Assembly (NCBI GenBank): GCA_018659585.1
Contig: JABJMC010000006.1
Location: 86,708 to 150,707 of the forward strand
Source: Candidatus Peregrinibacteria bacterium
GTDB taxonomy: Bacteria; Patescibacteriota; Gracilibacteria; UBA1369; UBA12473
Reading direction: 5' to 3'
Length of the DNA stretch: 64,000 nt
The position numbers and the translations under genes were made by a program. Of this stretch, positions 1-8,635 are shown piece after piece. Within the stretch, counting starts at the first letter, position 1; every line of letters starts with the position of its first letter. Under the pieces are notes generated by a model. It saw only the letters and a list, made by a program, of their open reading frames with translations, searched no databases and was not told the DNA's origin.

Positions 1-659
1 GAACGGTTTTACCATTTGTTTTGGGAATTAAAAACCCTGGGAATTGGGGTGAAATTGTTACTAATCCGATGTGGCTCGGATGTTTGGCTGTTTCGGGAGT
101 GACTTTGGACCACGTAACTGGAGGGATTGGTAGTGGTTATACCTCGCAAGCAATTGCCGGGATTGGAGCCAAAACCGAAACTACCGAAGAATCTGAGGAT
201 CGCTATAAGTGGGCCGCCTTTAACCGCGTTGTCGGTGATAATTATCAGGCTCGAAAATATTTATTGGGATCCCGAATAGAAGGTTCTGACGGTTTTGAAT
301 ATGACGCTGAAGTTTTGGGAGACATTATGTTGATGGCTCTGGATAGCGAAGAAAATATTTCGGATTTCCACTTTGATTTCGATGAATTTATTGAATATCA
401 AATGGAAGAAGAACTTCATCACTTATCACAAACTGACCCTGATCTTGAGAACCCAGAGGAAGAAGCTCTCACGGTTTTGGCGGAACGATATGGAGCGACT
501 TTAAATGATCAAGATCCATTAGGAATGACCCCTCCCGAAGGAATAGACGGTGTTGCTGATATTTGCGACCAACTTTTCCGAGTTATGGAAGCTAAAGAGT
601 TGGGGGATGCCTTATTGATTTTTGAGGAGTCTGACGAAAAACGTGGAATTAATAATTAA
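1..659 (+). CDS. Hypothetical protein, 5'-truncated by window edge
   Basis: The reading frame is open from the first bases of the window (codons begin at base 3, reading T-V-L-P-F-V-L-G-I-K), so the true start lies upstream and the TTG at 21 is not a convincing start. It ends with TAA at 657-659. About 219 residues are visible. The early part is Gly-rich and moderately hydrophobic (NPMWLGCLAVSGVTLDHVTGG) and could be the end of a membrane or globular domain. The rest is strongly acidic and helical. I recognise no family. The next gene begins 5 bases later on the same strand, and with the two genes after that it forms an apparent operon with a VirB6-like membrane protein, so a role in the same envelope complex is plausible but inferred. 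Confidence 0.7.
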   Translation, partial: TVLPFVLGIKNPGNWGEIVTNPMWLGCLAVSGVTLDHVTGGIGSGYTSQAIAGIGAKTETTEESEDRYKWAAFNRVVGDNYQARKYLLGSRIEGSDGFEYDAEVLGDIMLMALDSEENISDFHFDFDEFIEYQMEEELHHLSQTDPDLENPEEEALTVLAERYGATLNDQDPLGMTPPEGIDGVADICDQLFRVMEAKELGDALLIFEESDEKRGINN

Positions 660-664
660 CTTTT

Positions 665-2125
665 ATGTCTGACGAAAAACCACAATTCGAAATCTCTGCT
701 GATGAGTTGATGTGGGATCAAATAGATCTCGACGCATCCTTGTCTCCAGAAGAGGCTAAAAAATATAAAAACCTTATCGGTGGTGGTTTGATTTTTGTAG
801 ATCCAATTGGCAATAACAATGCCAATGATTTCATGTATCTTTCGGAAGGAGATATTGAATCAATGATTTCTGAACACAGAGTTCCTGGAGATCGCAAAGT
901 TTGGCTACATTCTTCTTACGGAGGAGAACTAGAAACTACTCTTGGTGAAATTAAACGCACTCGATTTATTGGTATTGTTGATGAAGACGGACAACCAATG
1001 ACTTTCTCCGCACCAGTACATGTGTCAGGAAAATTACTGCCAATTTTTTCTTTACCACCTGCCAATCAGAAACCAAATAAAGAAAAATCACATCAAGAAT
1101 CCCATGAAACCGAAGCCGATAAAAAAGATAAAGAAGAAGAAAGTCCCTTAATCGCCAAAATCAACGAAGATTTTGAAAACGGCTTAATCACCGAAGAGCA
1201 ACGCGATGAATTTATTCAACTCGCCGAAGAAGAAAATTTAATTTACGTGGATATTAATGGCACGCCGCAATATCTTTCCAAGGAATACGTGCAATGGTTA
1301 ATTGATGAGGGAAATGATCCTAGTTTAGAGGTTGAAATAGTATTGTCAGCCACGGGCGAACATGAGGGTGAAAAAGTAGCTTTGGAAGAATTAATTCCAA
1401 TTTTAGATCGCCCAGATTCCGGTGGTGTTAGCAATCGCGTCGAAGAATCTAGCGTGGACGAAGAGAGTAAAGAAAAAGACATTCCAACTGATGCCGTTCC
1501 AATCCCCGAAGAAAAAGAGGGAGATGCGGACCCAAATCACATAGATTTACCAGAAGGATTTGCTCCACCAGAAAATCTCCAATCTTTATCTAATGATCTG
1601 CCAAAAGTTTCGGCAGCCCTTCCTGGCGACGGAACTCTAGAAGAAAAAGATAGCATCAAAGTGTCTCACAAGGGAAGAGAGGAAGGAGTGGCTTTAAGTG
1701 ATCGACCACATCAGATGTTAGTGGATCTTGGAGAAGAACAAGCAGAACTCGAGGAAGATAATCCTATGGACATGCTTCCGGATGGAATCAAAGCTCCACA
1801 AGCTCCTCAAAAAGGACCGGCTGGCCAGCAACAACAAAAACAGAAAGATGCCGAAAAAGAAGCTGCTAAAAAACAACAAAAAAACGTTGACGATCAATTG
1901 AAGAAATCTGAAGAAGACGGAGAAAAGGAAGATGAACAAAAACCAAATCGTGTGAATAATAATTCTTTTCGGAGTGGTGGAGGAAAAGGAATCCTGCGAA
2001 AAGCTGCGCCGTGGGCTGTTGGGGGAGGGATAGGCCTTGGGATGGCTAGTCCGTTTGCTTTAAATTCTCTTAGTGCTAGTGCCCACTATGAACCGTTATT
2101 ATCTCTAATTTCTATACTTGTTTAA
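665..2125 (+). CDS. Acidic protein with duplicated N-terminal module and C-terminal hydrophobic tail
   Basis: 486 residues, not recognised. Residues about 25-97 and 173-247 are two copies of one module, sharing L(S/T)xEE, then LIxVD, YLSxxx(I/V) and a GG/GE-xxxxLxEL end. The region between and after the copies (about 130-165 and 250-440) is Lys/Glu/Gln-rich low complexity, probably disordered or coiled coil. Residues about 446-480 form a Gly/Ala-rich hydrophobic segment (WAVGGGIGLGMASPFAL) that could anchor the protein in a membrane. There is no signal peptide. The ATG follows the previous stop by 5 bases with no Shine-Dalgarno, and the VirB6-like gene starts 9 bases after its stop. This suggests a cytoplasmic-face partner of that membrane protein (inference). 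Confidence 0.75.
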   Translation: MSDEKPQFEISADELMWDQIDLDASLSPEEAKKYKNLIGGGLIFVDPIGNNNANDFMYLSEGDIESMISEHRVPGDRKVWLHSSYGGELETTLGEIKRTRFIGIVDEDGQPMTFSAPVHVSGKLLPIFSLPPANQKPNKEKSHQESHETEADKKDKEEESPLIAKINEDFENGLITEEQRDEFIQLAEEENLIYVDINGTPQYLSKEYVQWLIDEGNDPSLEVEIVLSATGEHEGEKVALEELIPILDRPDSGGVSNRVEESSVDEESKEKDIPTDAVPIPEEKEGDADPNHIDLPEGFAPPENLQSLSNDLPKVSAALPGDGTLEEKDSIKVSHKGREEGVALSDRPHQMLVDLGEEQAELEEDNPMDMLPDGIKAPQAPQKGPAGQQQQKQKDAEKEAAKKQQKNVDDQLKKSEEDGEKEDEQKPNRVNNNSFRSGGGKGILRKAAPWAVGGGIGLGMASPFALNSLSASAHYEPLLSLISILV

Positions 2126-2134
2126 AAAATCATC

Positions 2135-4528
2135 ATGAAAAAGTGGCTTACAAAAATCAAAAATTGGATCGATAACAAAGGATTAATAAAAATCTTAGTC
2201 CCACTCGCTGTCTTGGTAATTGCCATAGTGGTTCTACCAGATATAGTGGGAGCAGATGAACCTAGCGAGGCTTCAAAAAAAGTCGAAGAGGTAAAAGCAA
2301 ACCTAGTGGCCACAGTCATTACTTTCCACGCCTTTTTACAGGCTTTATTGTACCCAGTGGTGATGATTGCGAGTGCTTTAATGGATAACGAAATTCTTTT
2401 GAGTCCAGAAATGGAAAGTAAGATTTTGGGTATTTGGGTGGAAATTCGAAACTGGGTAAATATTATTTTTGTTTTAGTGTTGGTGGGAATTGCGCTTTAT
2501 AACGTTATGGGTGTTGCCGGTGATGGTAGTAATTACGCCTTAAAAGCTATTTTGCCGAAAATTGTGATTGGTTTGATTGCTGTGAATTTCTCGTTCTTAG
2601 CAGTGAAACTAATGATTGATTCGGTGGGAGTGTTAACCGAGGCGGTGTATGCTTTACCAACGAATTTTATAACCTGGGATAGTTATGCCGATGATCTAGA
2701 ATTGCGGTTATGTAGAAGTAGTGAAAGCAGTACTGCAGAAGGTGAAAAAGTGAAGGATTTAGGCCCCAAAAAGGTAAAAGATGCCTCGGTTTTGGGTATG
2801 ATTTTTTGTGAAATCGAAAACCCTGAGGCTGCGGCTGATGATAAGGTGTTAAGCGGTCTTTTTAGTCCCACTGGAGAAACTTATTTCAGTCATTTTGGAG
2901 AACATAATGCCACGGCCTCGATTATGATTAATATGGGCTTAACCGCGGATGCTGATGTGGTTAAGTTAGACGAGGGAGGATTAGATGAGTTAGCAGCCAT
3001 GGCGATTCACGCTTTATTTGGAATTTTCTTGTTTTTAATGTTTGGATTTGCCTTTGTGGCGTTGGTGGTGGTGCTCATTGCTCGATTGATTATTTTGTGG
3101 ATTTGTTTAGCCTTATCGCCACTAATTGTGCTGTTCTTTGTATTCCCAGATATTGCTAATTTTGGGGGTGGAGAAATGGATCTTAAAGATAAATTCTTAA
3201 AGCACTTATTTGTGCCTTTGGTAATTGGAGTGGTGCTTTCCATTGGCTTTACTATGTTAAATGTTTTATATGACTCTGAATCTGGACAATGGACCAAGCA
3301 ATTAGGTCCCAATGTTGAATTTGGTCAGTTAGATACAACTTCCGTTGATGTGGCCGAAATGACCACTACTTTAGGAAAAGACATTACTGACTTCCAAGAT
3401 TTATTAATTGCGATTTGTGCAGTGTTGATTATTTGGATTGGAGTATTTGCAGCCGCGGATCAGACAGTGGCTAGCAGTGTTACTTCTACTATTAAGGGTG
3501 CTGGTGAAAGTGTTGGTAAGTTCATTGCCAAGACTCCACTCTATATGACTACTATCCCTGTGCCAGGTATGGGTGACGAAAAAGGTGATATGTCGTTGAT
3601 GTCATTGATGAAATTGCCGAAGATGAAGGCTAATGCTCGGGATAATAAAAGTTCCGAACAAGCACGAGACGTTGGTAAACATATTGGAATGCTAGAGGCT
3701 GATTTAGGTGATAAGTTTGAGGACTCAAAAACAAAAATGCGTGATGCTACGGGTGGTCCAGCGGAAGCACAGGTTTTACAAGAATATATGATGAATAAAG
3801 GTGCTGATGATAACCAGGGTTACATTGCTAAACTTTTAGGAGAGTCAGAAGGGTTAGGTTTAAATAATCCAGGTTGGCAAGAAAAAATTAAAGAATGGAA
3901 AGAGGATGGTACGCTAGCAAGTCAATTAGAATCAGGAGAATTACATGAGCATATCAACGGTGTGTCTTCTGGCGGGTTAGACCCAACTGAGGGTGATGGT
4001 TGGGGGACTTCAGATGTTTCCGATGGCTCCGCCTCTGGTAGTGCTGGTACAGATTCTGGTGACAGTAGTACAACTTCTACGACTGATGTAGGCACTGACT
4101 TATCTACCCTTAATGATGAAGGTCATGAAAATATGGATGATGATGAAGCCGCTCCTGTTAGACAACAAATAGTTAGTGGCTTATTAACTGCTGGTAGTGA
4201 CCAAGAACCTACTATGCAAGGAGCCTTTAGTGGTATTAATTTTGAAGATGAGAATGACCAAGTTAGAGCCAATTTAGAAGCAACTTTAACTGAGGCTCGA
4301 ACGGGTGGTCGAAAGAGTGGAGAAATAAGTACTATTATTAATGAAGCCTTTGATGGAATGGCTATTGGTGGTGATGGCAAGATTAGTGCCGCGCAATATA
4401 CGGAGCGTTTGAAAGATGCTATAACTGCTCATCCACCGAAGCCAGCCACTGCTGAAGAAGCTCCTGGTGAAGGTGAGCCTCTGGTTCCTCCCTCTCCAAC
4501 TCCGGGAGGAGGGGAAGAGGAAGGATAA
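2135..4528 (+). CDS. VirB6/TrbL-like polytopic membrane protein
   Basis: 797 residues. The N-terminal half has about seven to eight membrane segments, near residues 18-38, 56-80, 103-125, 137-165, 285-330 (probably two), 365-385 and 425-445. The GLIAVNFSFLAVKLMIDSVGVL stretch and the long LIARLIILWICLALSPLIVLFFVFP helix are typical of the VirB6/TrbL-type inner-membrane channel proteins common in CPR genomes. The C-terminal ~340 residues are cytoplasmic-looking, Ser/Thr/Gly/Asp-rich and low in complexity, ending in a Pro/Gly/Glu tail. Known VirB6 proteins are channel components of type IV secretion systems. No VirB4, VirB11 or VirD4 ATPase is present in the window, so the system type is inferred. 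It is the last gene before a new promoter at 4541. Confidence 0.7.
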   Translation: MKKWLTKIKNWIDNKGLIKILVPLAVLVIAIVVLPDIVGADEPSEASKKVEEVKANLVATVITFHAFLQALLYPVVMIASALMDNEILLSPEMESKILGIWVEIRNWVNIIFVLVLVGIALYNVMGVAGDGSNYALKAILPKIVIGLIAVNFSFLAVKLMIDSVGVLTEAVYALPTNFITWDSYADDLELRLCRSSESSTAEGEKVKDLGPKKVKDASVLGMIFCEIENPEAAADDKVLSGLFSPTGETYFSHFGEHNATASIMINMGLTADADVVKLDEGGLDELAAMAIHALFGIFLFLMFGFAFVALVVVLIARLIILWICLALSPLIVLFFVFPDIANFGGGEMDLKDKFLKHLFVPLVIGVVLSIGFTMLNVLYDSESGQWTKQLGPNVEFGQLDTTSVDVAEMTTTLGKDITDFQDLLIAICAVLIIWIGVFAAADQTVASSVTSTIKGAGESVGKFIAKTPLYMTTIPVPGMGDEKGDMSLMSLMKLPKMKANARDNKSSEQARDVGKHIGMLEADLGDKFEDSKTKMRDATGGPAEAQVLQEYMMNKGADDNQGYIAKLLGESEGLGLNNPGWQEKIKEWKEDGTLASQLESGELHEHINGVSSGGLDPTEGDGWGTSDVSDGSASGSAGTDSGDSSTTSTTDVGTDLSTLNDEGHENMDDDEAAPVRQQIVSGLLTAGSDQEPTMQGAFSGINFEDENDQVRANLEATLTEARTGGRKSGEISTIINEAFDGMAIGGDGKISAAQYTERLKDAITAHPPKPATAEEAPGEGEPLVPPSPTPGGGEEEG

Positions 4529-4540
4529 TCAGCCTAAGTC

Positions 4541-4568
4541 TTGACAAATAATATATAAATGATATAAA
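4541..4568 (+). promoter_or_regulatory. Sigma-70-type promoter before the 1342-residue gene
   Basis: TTGACA at 4541-4546 and TATAAA at 4563-4568 are separated by 16 bases. The start codon at 4591 gives a leader of about 15 bases. No Shine-Dalgarno is present: the bases before the ATG are A/T only. Confidence 0.7.
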
Positions 4569-4590
4569 GATAGAAAAATAAAAAAATATT

Positions 4591-7500
4591 ATGTTAGACC
4601 CTAAAATACTAAAACTCGATTGGCTCCAAACCGGCTCGCTCGCCGGAGGCCACCGTTTTGTGTTTCAAATGGGTCCTGGTGGCGGACAAGGCGGGGGAAA
4701 CCCGGGTGAAGATAGTTCTTCCTCTCAAATAGCGGCGGCCGAAGCGCAACAACAAGAGGCGCTAGATCGTCAAGAACGCCAAGAAGAACAAGAGCAAGTA
4801 GATGATGGCAATCCATCCTCGCAACGTCGCAATCAACAACATATTCGCCGTTTAGAACAGTTATCAGCTCGTGATGCTATTAGTGGGGAAACCTTGGCTC
4901 AGGCCACGGATGCCCTCCAAAGTAATGATCGCTACCGCCAAAGTGCGGCTCGCTTACTGGCAGTGCAACGCATTAACGGCGCTACTTTTGACACAGCTTA
5001 CGAATGTTTAGAAAGCGGGAATAACAGTGAAAAAGCCCTGGCTCGTGGATTTGTTTCTGGACGTCTTACACAAGACTCTTTTACCAGTGCTGTTTCGGAT
5101 TTAGATAGTAATGACCAGTATGAATCACGGCTCGCGCGACGACTTGCTATGCGCCGTATCAACGGCGAAGAATACGAACGGGCGCGCGAAGGACTCAGGA
5201 GCACTGATGTTGATGTGCAGCGTGCTTCTCAAATGTTGGCTCTGGGTGGTTTAACACCGCAGGCTTTCCGTGATGAATTACAAATGGCCGCTCGGGCGAA
5301 TGAGGAGGCCCAGCTTAATCCAGAAGAAGAAACCTCTCCGGTGGATGCGCAACGCGAACGAACTCATGATCAAATTATAGAGCTACTTTTACAAGCTAAT
5401 GTTTTGATCGAAGAACTTCCGGAACGCGAACGAACTCGTCCGCTACTCCGTCTTCGCAATAATTTGCGAGACATCAACACTCGCGATACTCAAAACCAAA
5501 CCGCTTTATCTGTTCTTTTACGCCAAATTAATGAGGAGGAAGAACATCTCACCGAAAAAGAACGTAATGAAATTTGGAACTTTACCGCTGATACTAAAGA
5601 CGAATTTACTCAATTTAGAGAGCGATTAGGGCAAATGGATTTAACTTCTAGCCAACGCAAAAACATTATTCGATTAAAAGCCGAAGAATACGATATTGAA
5701 GAAAGATTTATAACTGAAGCTAAGATTTTTGATTCTATTATGAAAGCTTCCTCTAGCATGGTTTTACAGGAAAGACGACGTGAACAAATGATTGAGGAGG
5801 CCACTCAAACTTCGGGTATTAATATTGAAAAAGGCACCCAAATTCAGTACGTCACACCAAATGCGATTAGTGGAAATATGCAGACCGTCACCATTCATAA
5901 TGTTGAAACAGTGGTGGCCCCAATCATGAACCGTCAGGGCGAAGTAATTGGGTCGCAACCAACTAACTTACGCATTCATTTAGATAATGGCGAAACTCAT
6001 TCTTTGGGACGTTTTATTAAATGGGTGGAAGCGGCTGATGTTCACGAAACTATCAATTCTCAGGCTGAATTAGATCAAAAACTAGGCTTACCAGAATTAG
6101 GAGTCACTCTTCAGTCTGGACAACAATTAGAATACAACACTGGCTATAACGTAAATCGAAAAGGAAATATCGTTCCTCAGCGCGACAATGTTCAAGTGGT
6201 TTCAGTTAGTGACAATGGCGTGGAATTAGCTGAACCAGTGGTCACTTTGACCCCGGAACAAGCCCCGCACGTTGGACTTACTGCGCCGCGAATGTCCCGA
6301 GAAATGAATCTGGGTGAATTTGCTAAATGGGCGCGGCGCAACGAAGCTATGCCTGATGTGACAAATCTTCCTGCTTTACGCGAGCATTTACGCAACATGA
6401 GCAATCATCGCAATCAGACTATGAATCGCAGCCCACAGGCTTATCCACCAATTCGCGTGGAAAAAGATGAAGTTGTGAAGTTTGGCGATGAAAATGGACG
6501 CAAGTTTCAAATCAAAAAAGCTGATGATGATGAAGTGACTTTTCAAGACGGAACCAAGATGACTTTACCGGCTTTCTTGGTGTGGGCCCGCAATAACAAT
6601 GTAGAAAGCTCCATGCCAGAACCAGAAAGTGAAAGGGCCGCTGATGCAGCTTCTAATTTAGGCGATGAACCTCGTAAAAAAGCCAAAGAAAATGCTTTCA
6701 AAAAAGCTATGGCCGATATTTTTAGTGGCAATAAAAAAACTGATGACGGAAAATCTTTCTTTGAAAAAATGGATCCGTATATCCCCTCTCGCGAACATCC
6801 TTATGGTTATTTTCAAGAGCTTTATGCCCAAACAACATTCCTTTCTATGATGGATATTTACAACATGGGTAAGGAAATTATTGAACTTGTCAAACGTAAA
6901 CACCAACGTCGTTCTAAAAGTCGTTTTGGTAACGTTGGTAAAAATCTTCCAGGAGTACTAGGAACAGAAATGAATCGTATTACTCAAGCCGCGGAAAACG
7001 AAGAGGTAAATCAGTATAAAGAAGCCATGGAACAATGGGGTGTCTGGGAAGTCTTATCTCAGCTACATGGGACAAGCAGTAAGGATGAAGCCAAGGCTTG
7101 TTTCCTTGTATTAACTGAAAAGGGTGAACTCCGGTGGGATGACATGCGCATGTGGGGGACTTTGAATATTTTGACTTCTAAATTTACGCATGAGGGAGCC
7201 AAGTTGTTTATTCCTATTAATGAAAAGCCACAACCTCACCCTGAAACCGGGATCAAAACCTCTGGTGAAGATCGCGCTCGTGAAGCCATGGATGCTTTGT
7301 GGGGAGAAGGTCAGGGAGCAGATTGGTTTAGTAAAAACACCAATGCTTTTAATAGCAATAAAAGTGCTTACGAATACAAAGGTAAAACTTTGGAGCATGA
7401 TCCGAAATCTACTGGAGGTCTAGCTGGTGAGTTGACTCGTCTTTTAAAAGAATGGAAAACAGGTAAATACGTTAATCCGCATGAGTATGAAGAGCTAATC

Positions 7501-8619
7501 GATTTTGGAATTAAGTACGGTAAAATGTCTGGTGAAGAAAAGATCTTTTTCTTGTTTGAAGGTATCACTGCCAAGTGTCCTTCGGGTCCAATGTCTGGCA
7601 TGACACTCTTGCATTTAGATCGTATTGGTGAATTGGATGGTGTTTATTTGAACCAATTTCCAATGTTGGACTTTTTTACTAACAAACTTCCTAAACCACA
7701 GCATCCTAAGTTTATTTCTGGAGAAACAGATGAAGTCCCAAAAGGAGGATATAAAGTTGAAGATTTTGAATATTTTAGAGATAAATATTTTAAAGAGGAT
7801 TCAAAAAATTGTGAAGTTAGTAAGAATTTCTCTAAATTTTTGTGGGAACACATGGTGGTGGATCCTTACTTTAGATTGCGTTTATCAAAAGGTCTACGTC
7901 GCGCGGAAGCCATGGATCATGATGATGCTCATATCTTTATTCCACCGGCTGGTTTAGAGGAGTTAGGTAACTTAACTCGTTCCTACCAAGGTAACCAAAA
8001 GTTCTTCACCCCTGAGGGTTACAAAAATGGTTACTGTGGATTTAATCAATATATTGTTAGTTTAAGTAATCGTTACGAGGAGCTTAATCAAACTTTGAAT
8101 AACACCAAAGAGCCAAATATTAGAAAGGCTTTAGAAGATTTAATTAAAGAAACCGAAGATCAAATGATGAATGGTGTTCAAGGGTATCTGCTTTATGATT
8201 CTTATTTAAGTGGCCGAAATGACCAAAGAGATCCTGCCCGGGCTCGTCTAGACCGCGAACACTACAAACAAGTAGCGGTTAATGATTTAAGCTCCGGCGA
8301 TGATTTTACAGTTGGTCAGCACCAAGCTCAACTTAGTAATTTAGTAAAAGAAGTCTGTGAGGATTATGGTATTGATTGGCAAAAAGAAATGCTTTTTGAA
8401 GGCGCTAGTTACAATGATCGTCAAAAACAAAGTGATATTGCCGCGGGAATTGATAATTTCTTGAAAAACAGTCTTCCACAAAAAATTATAGAAATGGGCC
8501 CCAAACAAATGTTTGCAATTGTAAAGAGAAGAAAATTAGCTGCTCAGAACGGAAATCATCACGATGAAAATGCTTTGCGCGGAATTCCAGATTCAAACAA
8601 CTGGGTTACTCTTAAATAA
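4591..8619 (+). CDS. Large repeat protein (31-residue helical repeats plus three W-containing beta modules)
   Basis: 1342 residues, no recognised family, no signal peptide and no clear membrane segment. Residues 28-40 are Gly-rich and 45-85 Gln/Glu-rich. Residues 97-127, 128-158, 159-189 and 190-220 are four consecutive 31-residue repeats, with a partial fifth from 221, beginning (I/L)(N/S/T)G or LT and containing SND and ARRLA-type helices. A helical region (250-400) follows. Three modules then end in an FxKWV/FxKWA/FLVWA signature near 473-480, 574-581 and 660-667, each preceded by a short beta-rich stretch with a Gly/Asn turn. The C-terminal half (about 720-1342) is a mixed, unrecognised globular region. 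It has its own promoter. It lies directly behind the VirB6-like gene and converges on thrS, 16 bases away. A structural or scaffold role is only inferred. Confidence 0.8.
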   Translation: MLDPKILKLDWLQTGSLAGGHRFVFQMGPGGGQGGGNPGEDSSSSQIAAAEAQQQEALDRQERQEEQEQVDDGNPSSQRRNQQHIRRLEQLSARDAISGETLAQATDALQSNDRYRQSAARLLAVQRINGATFDTAYECLESGNNSEKALARGFVSGRLTQDSFTSAVSDLDSNDQYESRLARRLAMRRINGEEYERAREGLRSTDVDVQRASQMLALGGLTPQAFRDELQMAARANEEAQLNPEEETSPVDAQRERTHDQIIELLLQANVLIEELPERERTRPLLRLRNNLRDINTRDTQNQTALSVLLRQINEEEEHLTEKERNEIWNFTADTKDEFTQFRERLGQMDLTSSQRKNIIRLKAEEYDIEERFITEAKIFDSIMKASSSMVLQERRREQMIEEATQTSGINIEKGTQIQYVTPNAISGNMQTVTIHNVETVVAPIMNRQGEVIGSQPTNLRIHLDNGETHSLGRFIKWVEAADVHETINSQAELDQKLGLPELGVTLQSGQQLEYNTGYNVNRKGNIVPQRDNVQVVSVSDNGVELAEPVVTLTPEQAPHVGLTAPRMSREMNLGEFAKWARRNEAMPDVTNLPALREHLRNMSNHRNQTMNRSPQAYPPIRVEKDEVVKFGDENGRKFQIKKADDDEVTFQDGTKMTLPAFLVWARNNNVESSMPEPESERAADAASNLGDEPRKKAKENAFKKAMADIFSGNKKTDDGKSFFEKMDPYIPSREHPYGYFQELYAQTTFLSMMDIYNMGKEIIELVKRKHQRRSKSRFGNVGKNLPGVLGTEMNRITQAAENEEVNQYKEAMEQWGVWEVLSQLHGTSSKDEAKACFLVLTEKGELRWDDMRMWGTLNILTSKFTHEGAKLFIPINEKPQPHPETGIKTSGEDRAREAMDALWGEGQGADWFSKNTNAFNSNKSAYEYKGKTLEHDPKSTGGLAGELTRLLKEWKTGKYVNPHEYEELIDFGIKYGKMSGEEKIFFLFEGITAKCPSGPMSGMTLLHLDRIGELDGVYLNQFPMLDFFTNKLPKPQHPKFISGETDEVPKGGYKVEDFEYFRDKYFKEDSKNCEVSKNFSKFLWEHMVVDPYFRLRLSKGLRRAEAMDHDDAHIFIPPAGLEELGNLTRSYQGNQKFFTPEGYKNGYCGFNQYIVSLSNRYEELNQTLNNTKEPNIRKALEDLIKETEDQMMNGVQGYLLYDSYLSGRNDQRDPARARLDREHYKQVAVNDLSSGDDFTVGQHQAQLSNLVKEVCEDYGIDWQKEMLFEGASYNDRQKQSDIAAGIDNFLKNSLPQKIIEMGPKQMFAIVKRRKLAAQNGNHHDENALRGIPDSNNWVTLK

Positions 8620-8635
8620 AGATCCCTGAGGGTTA

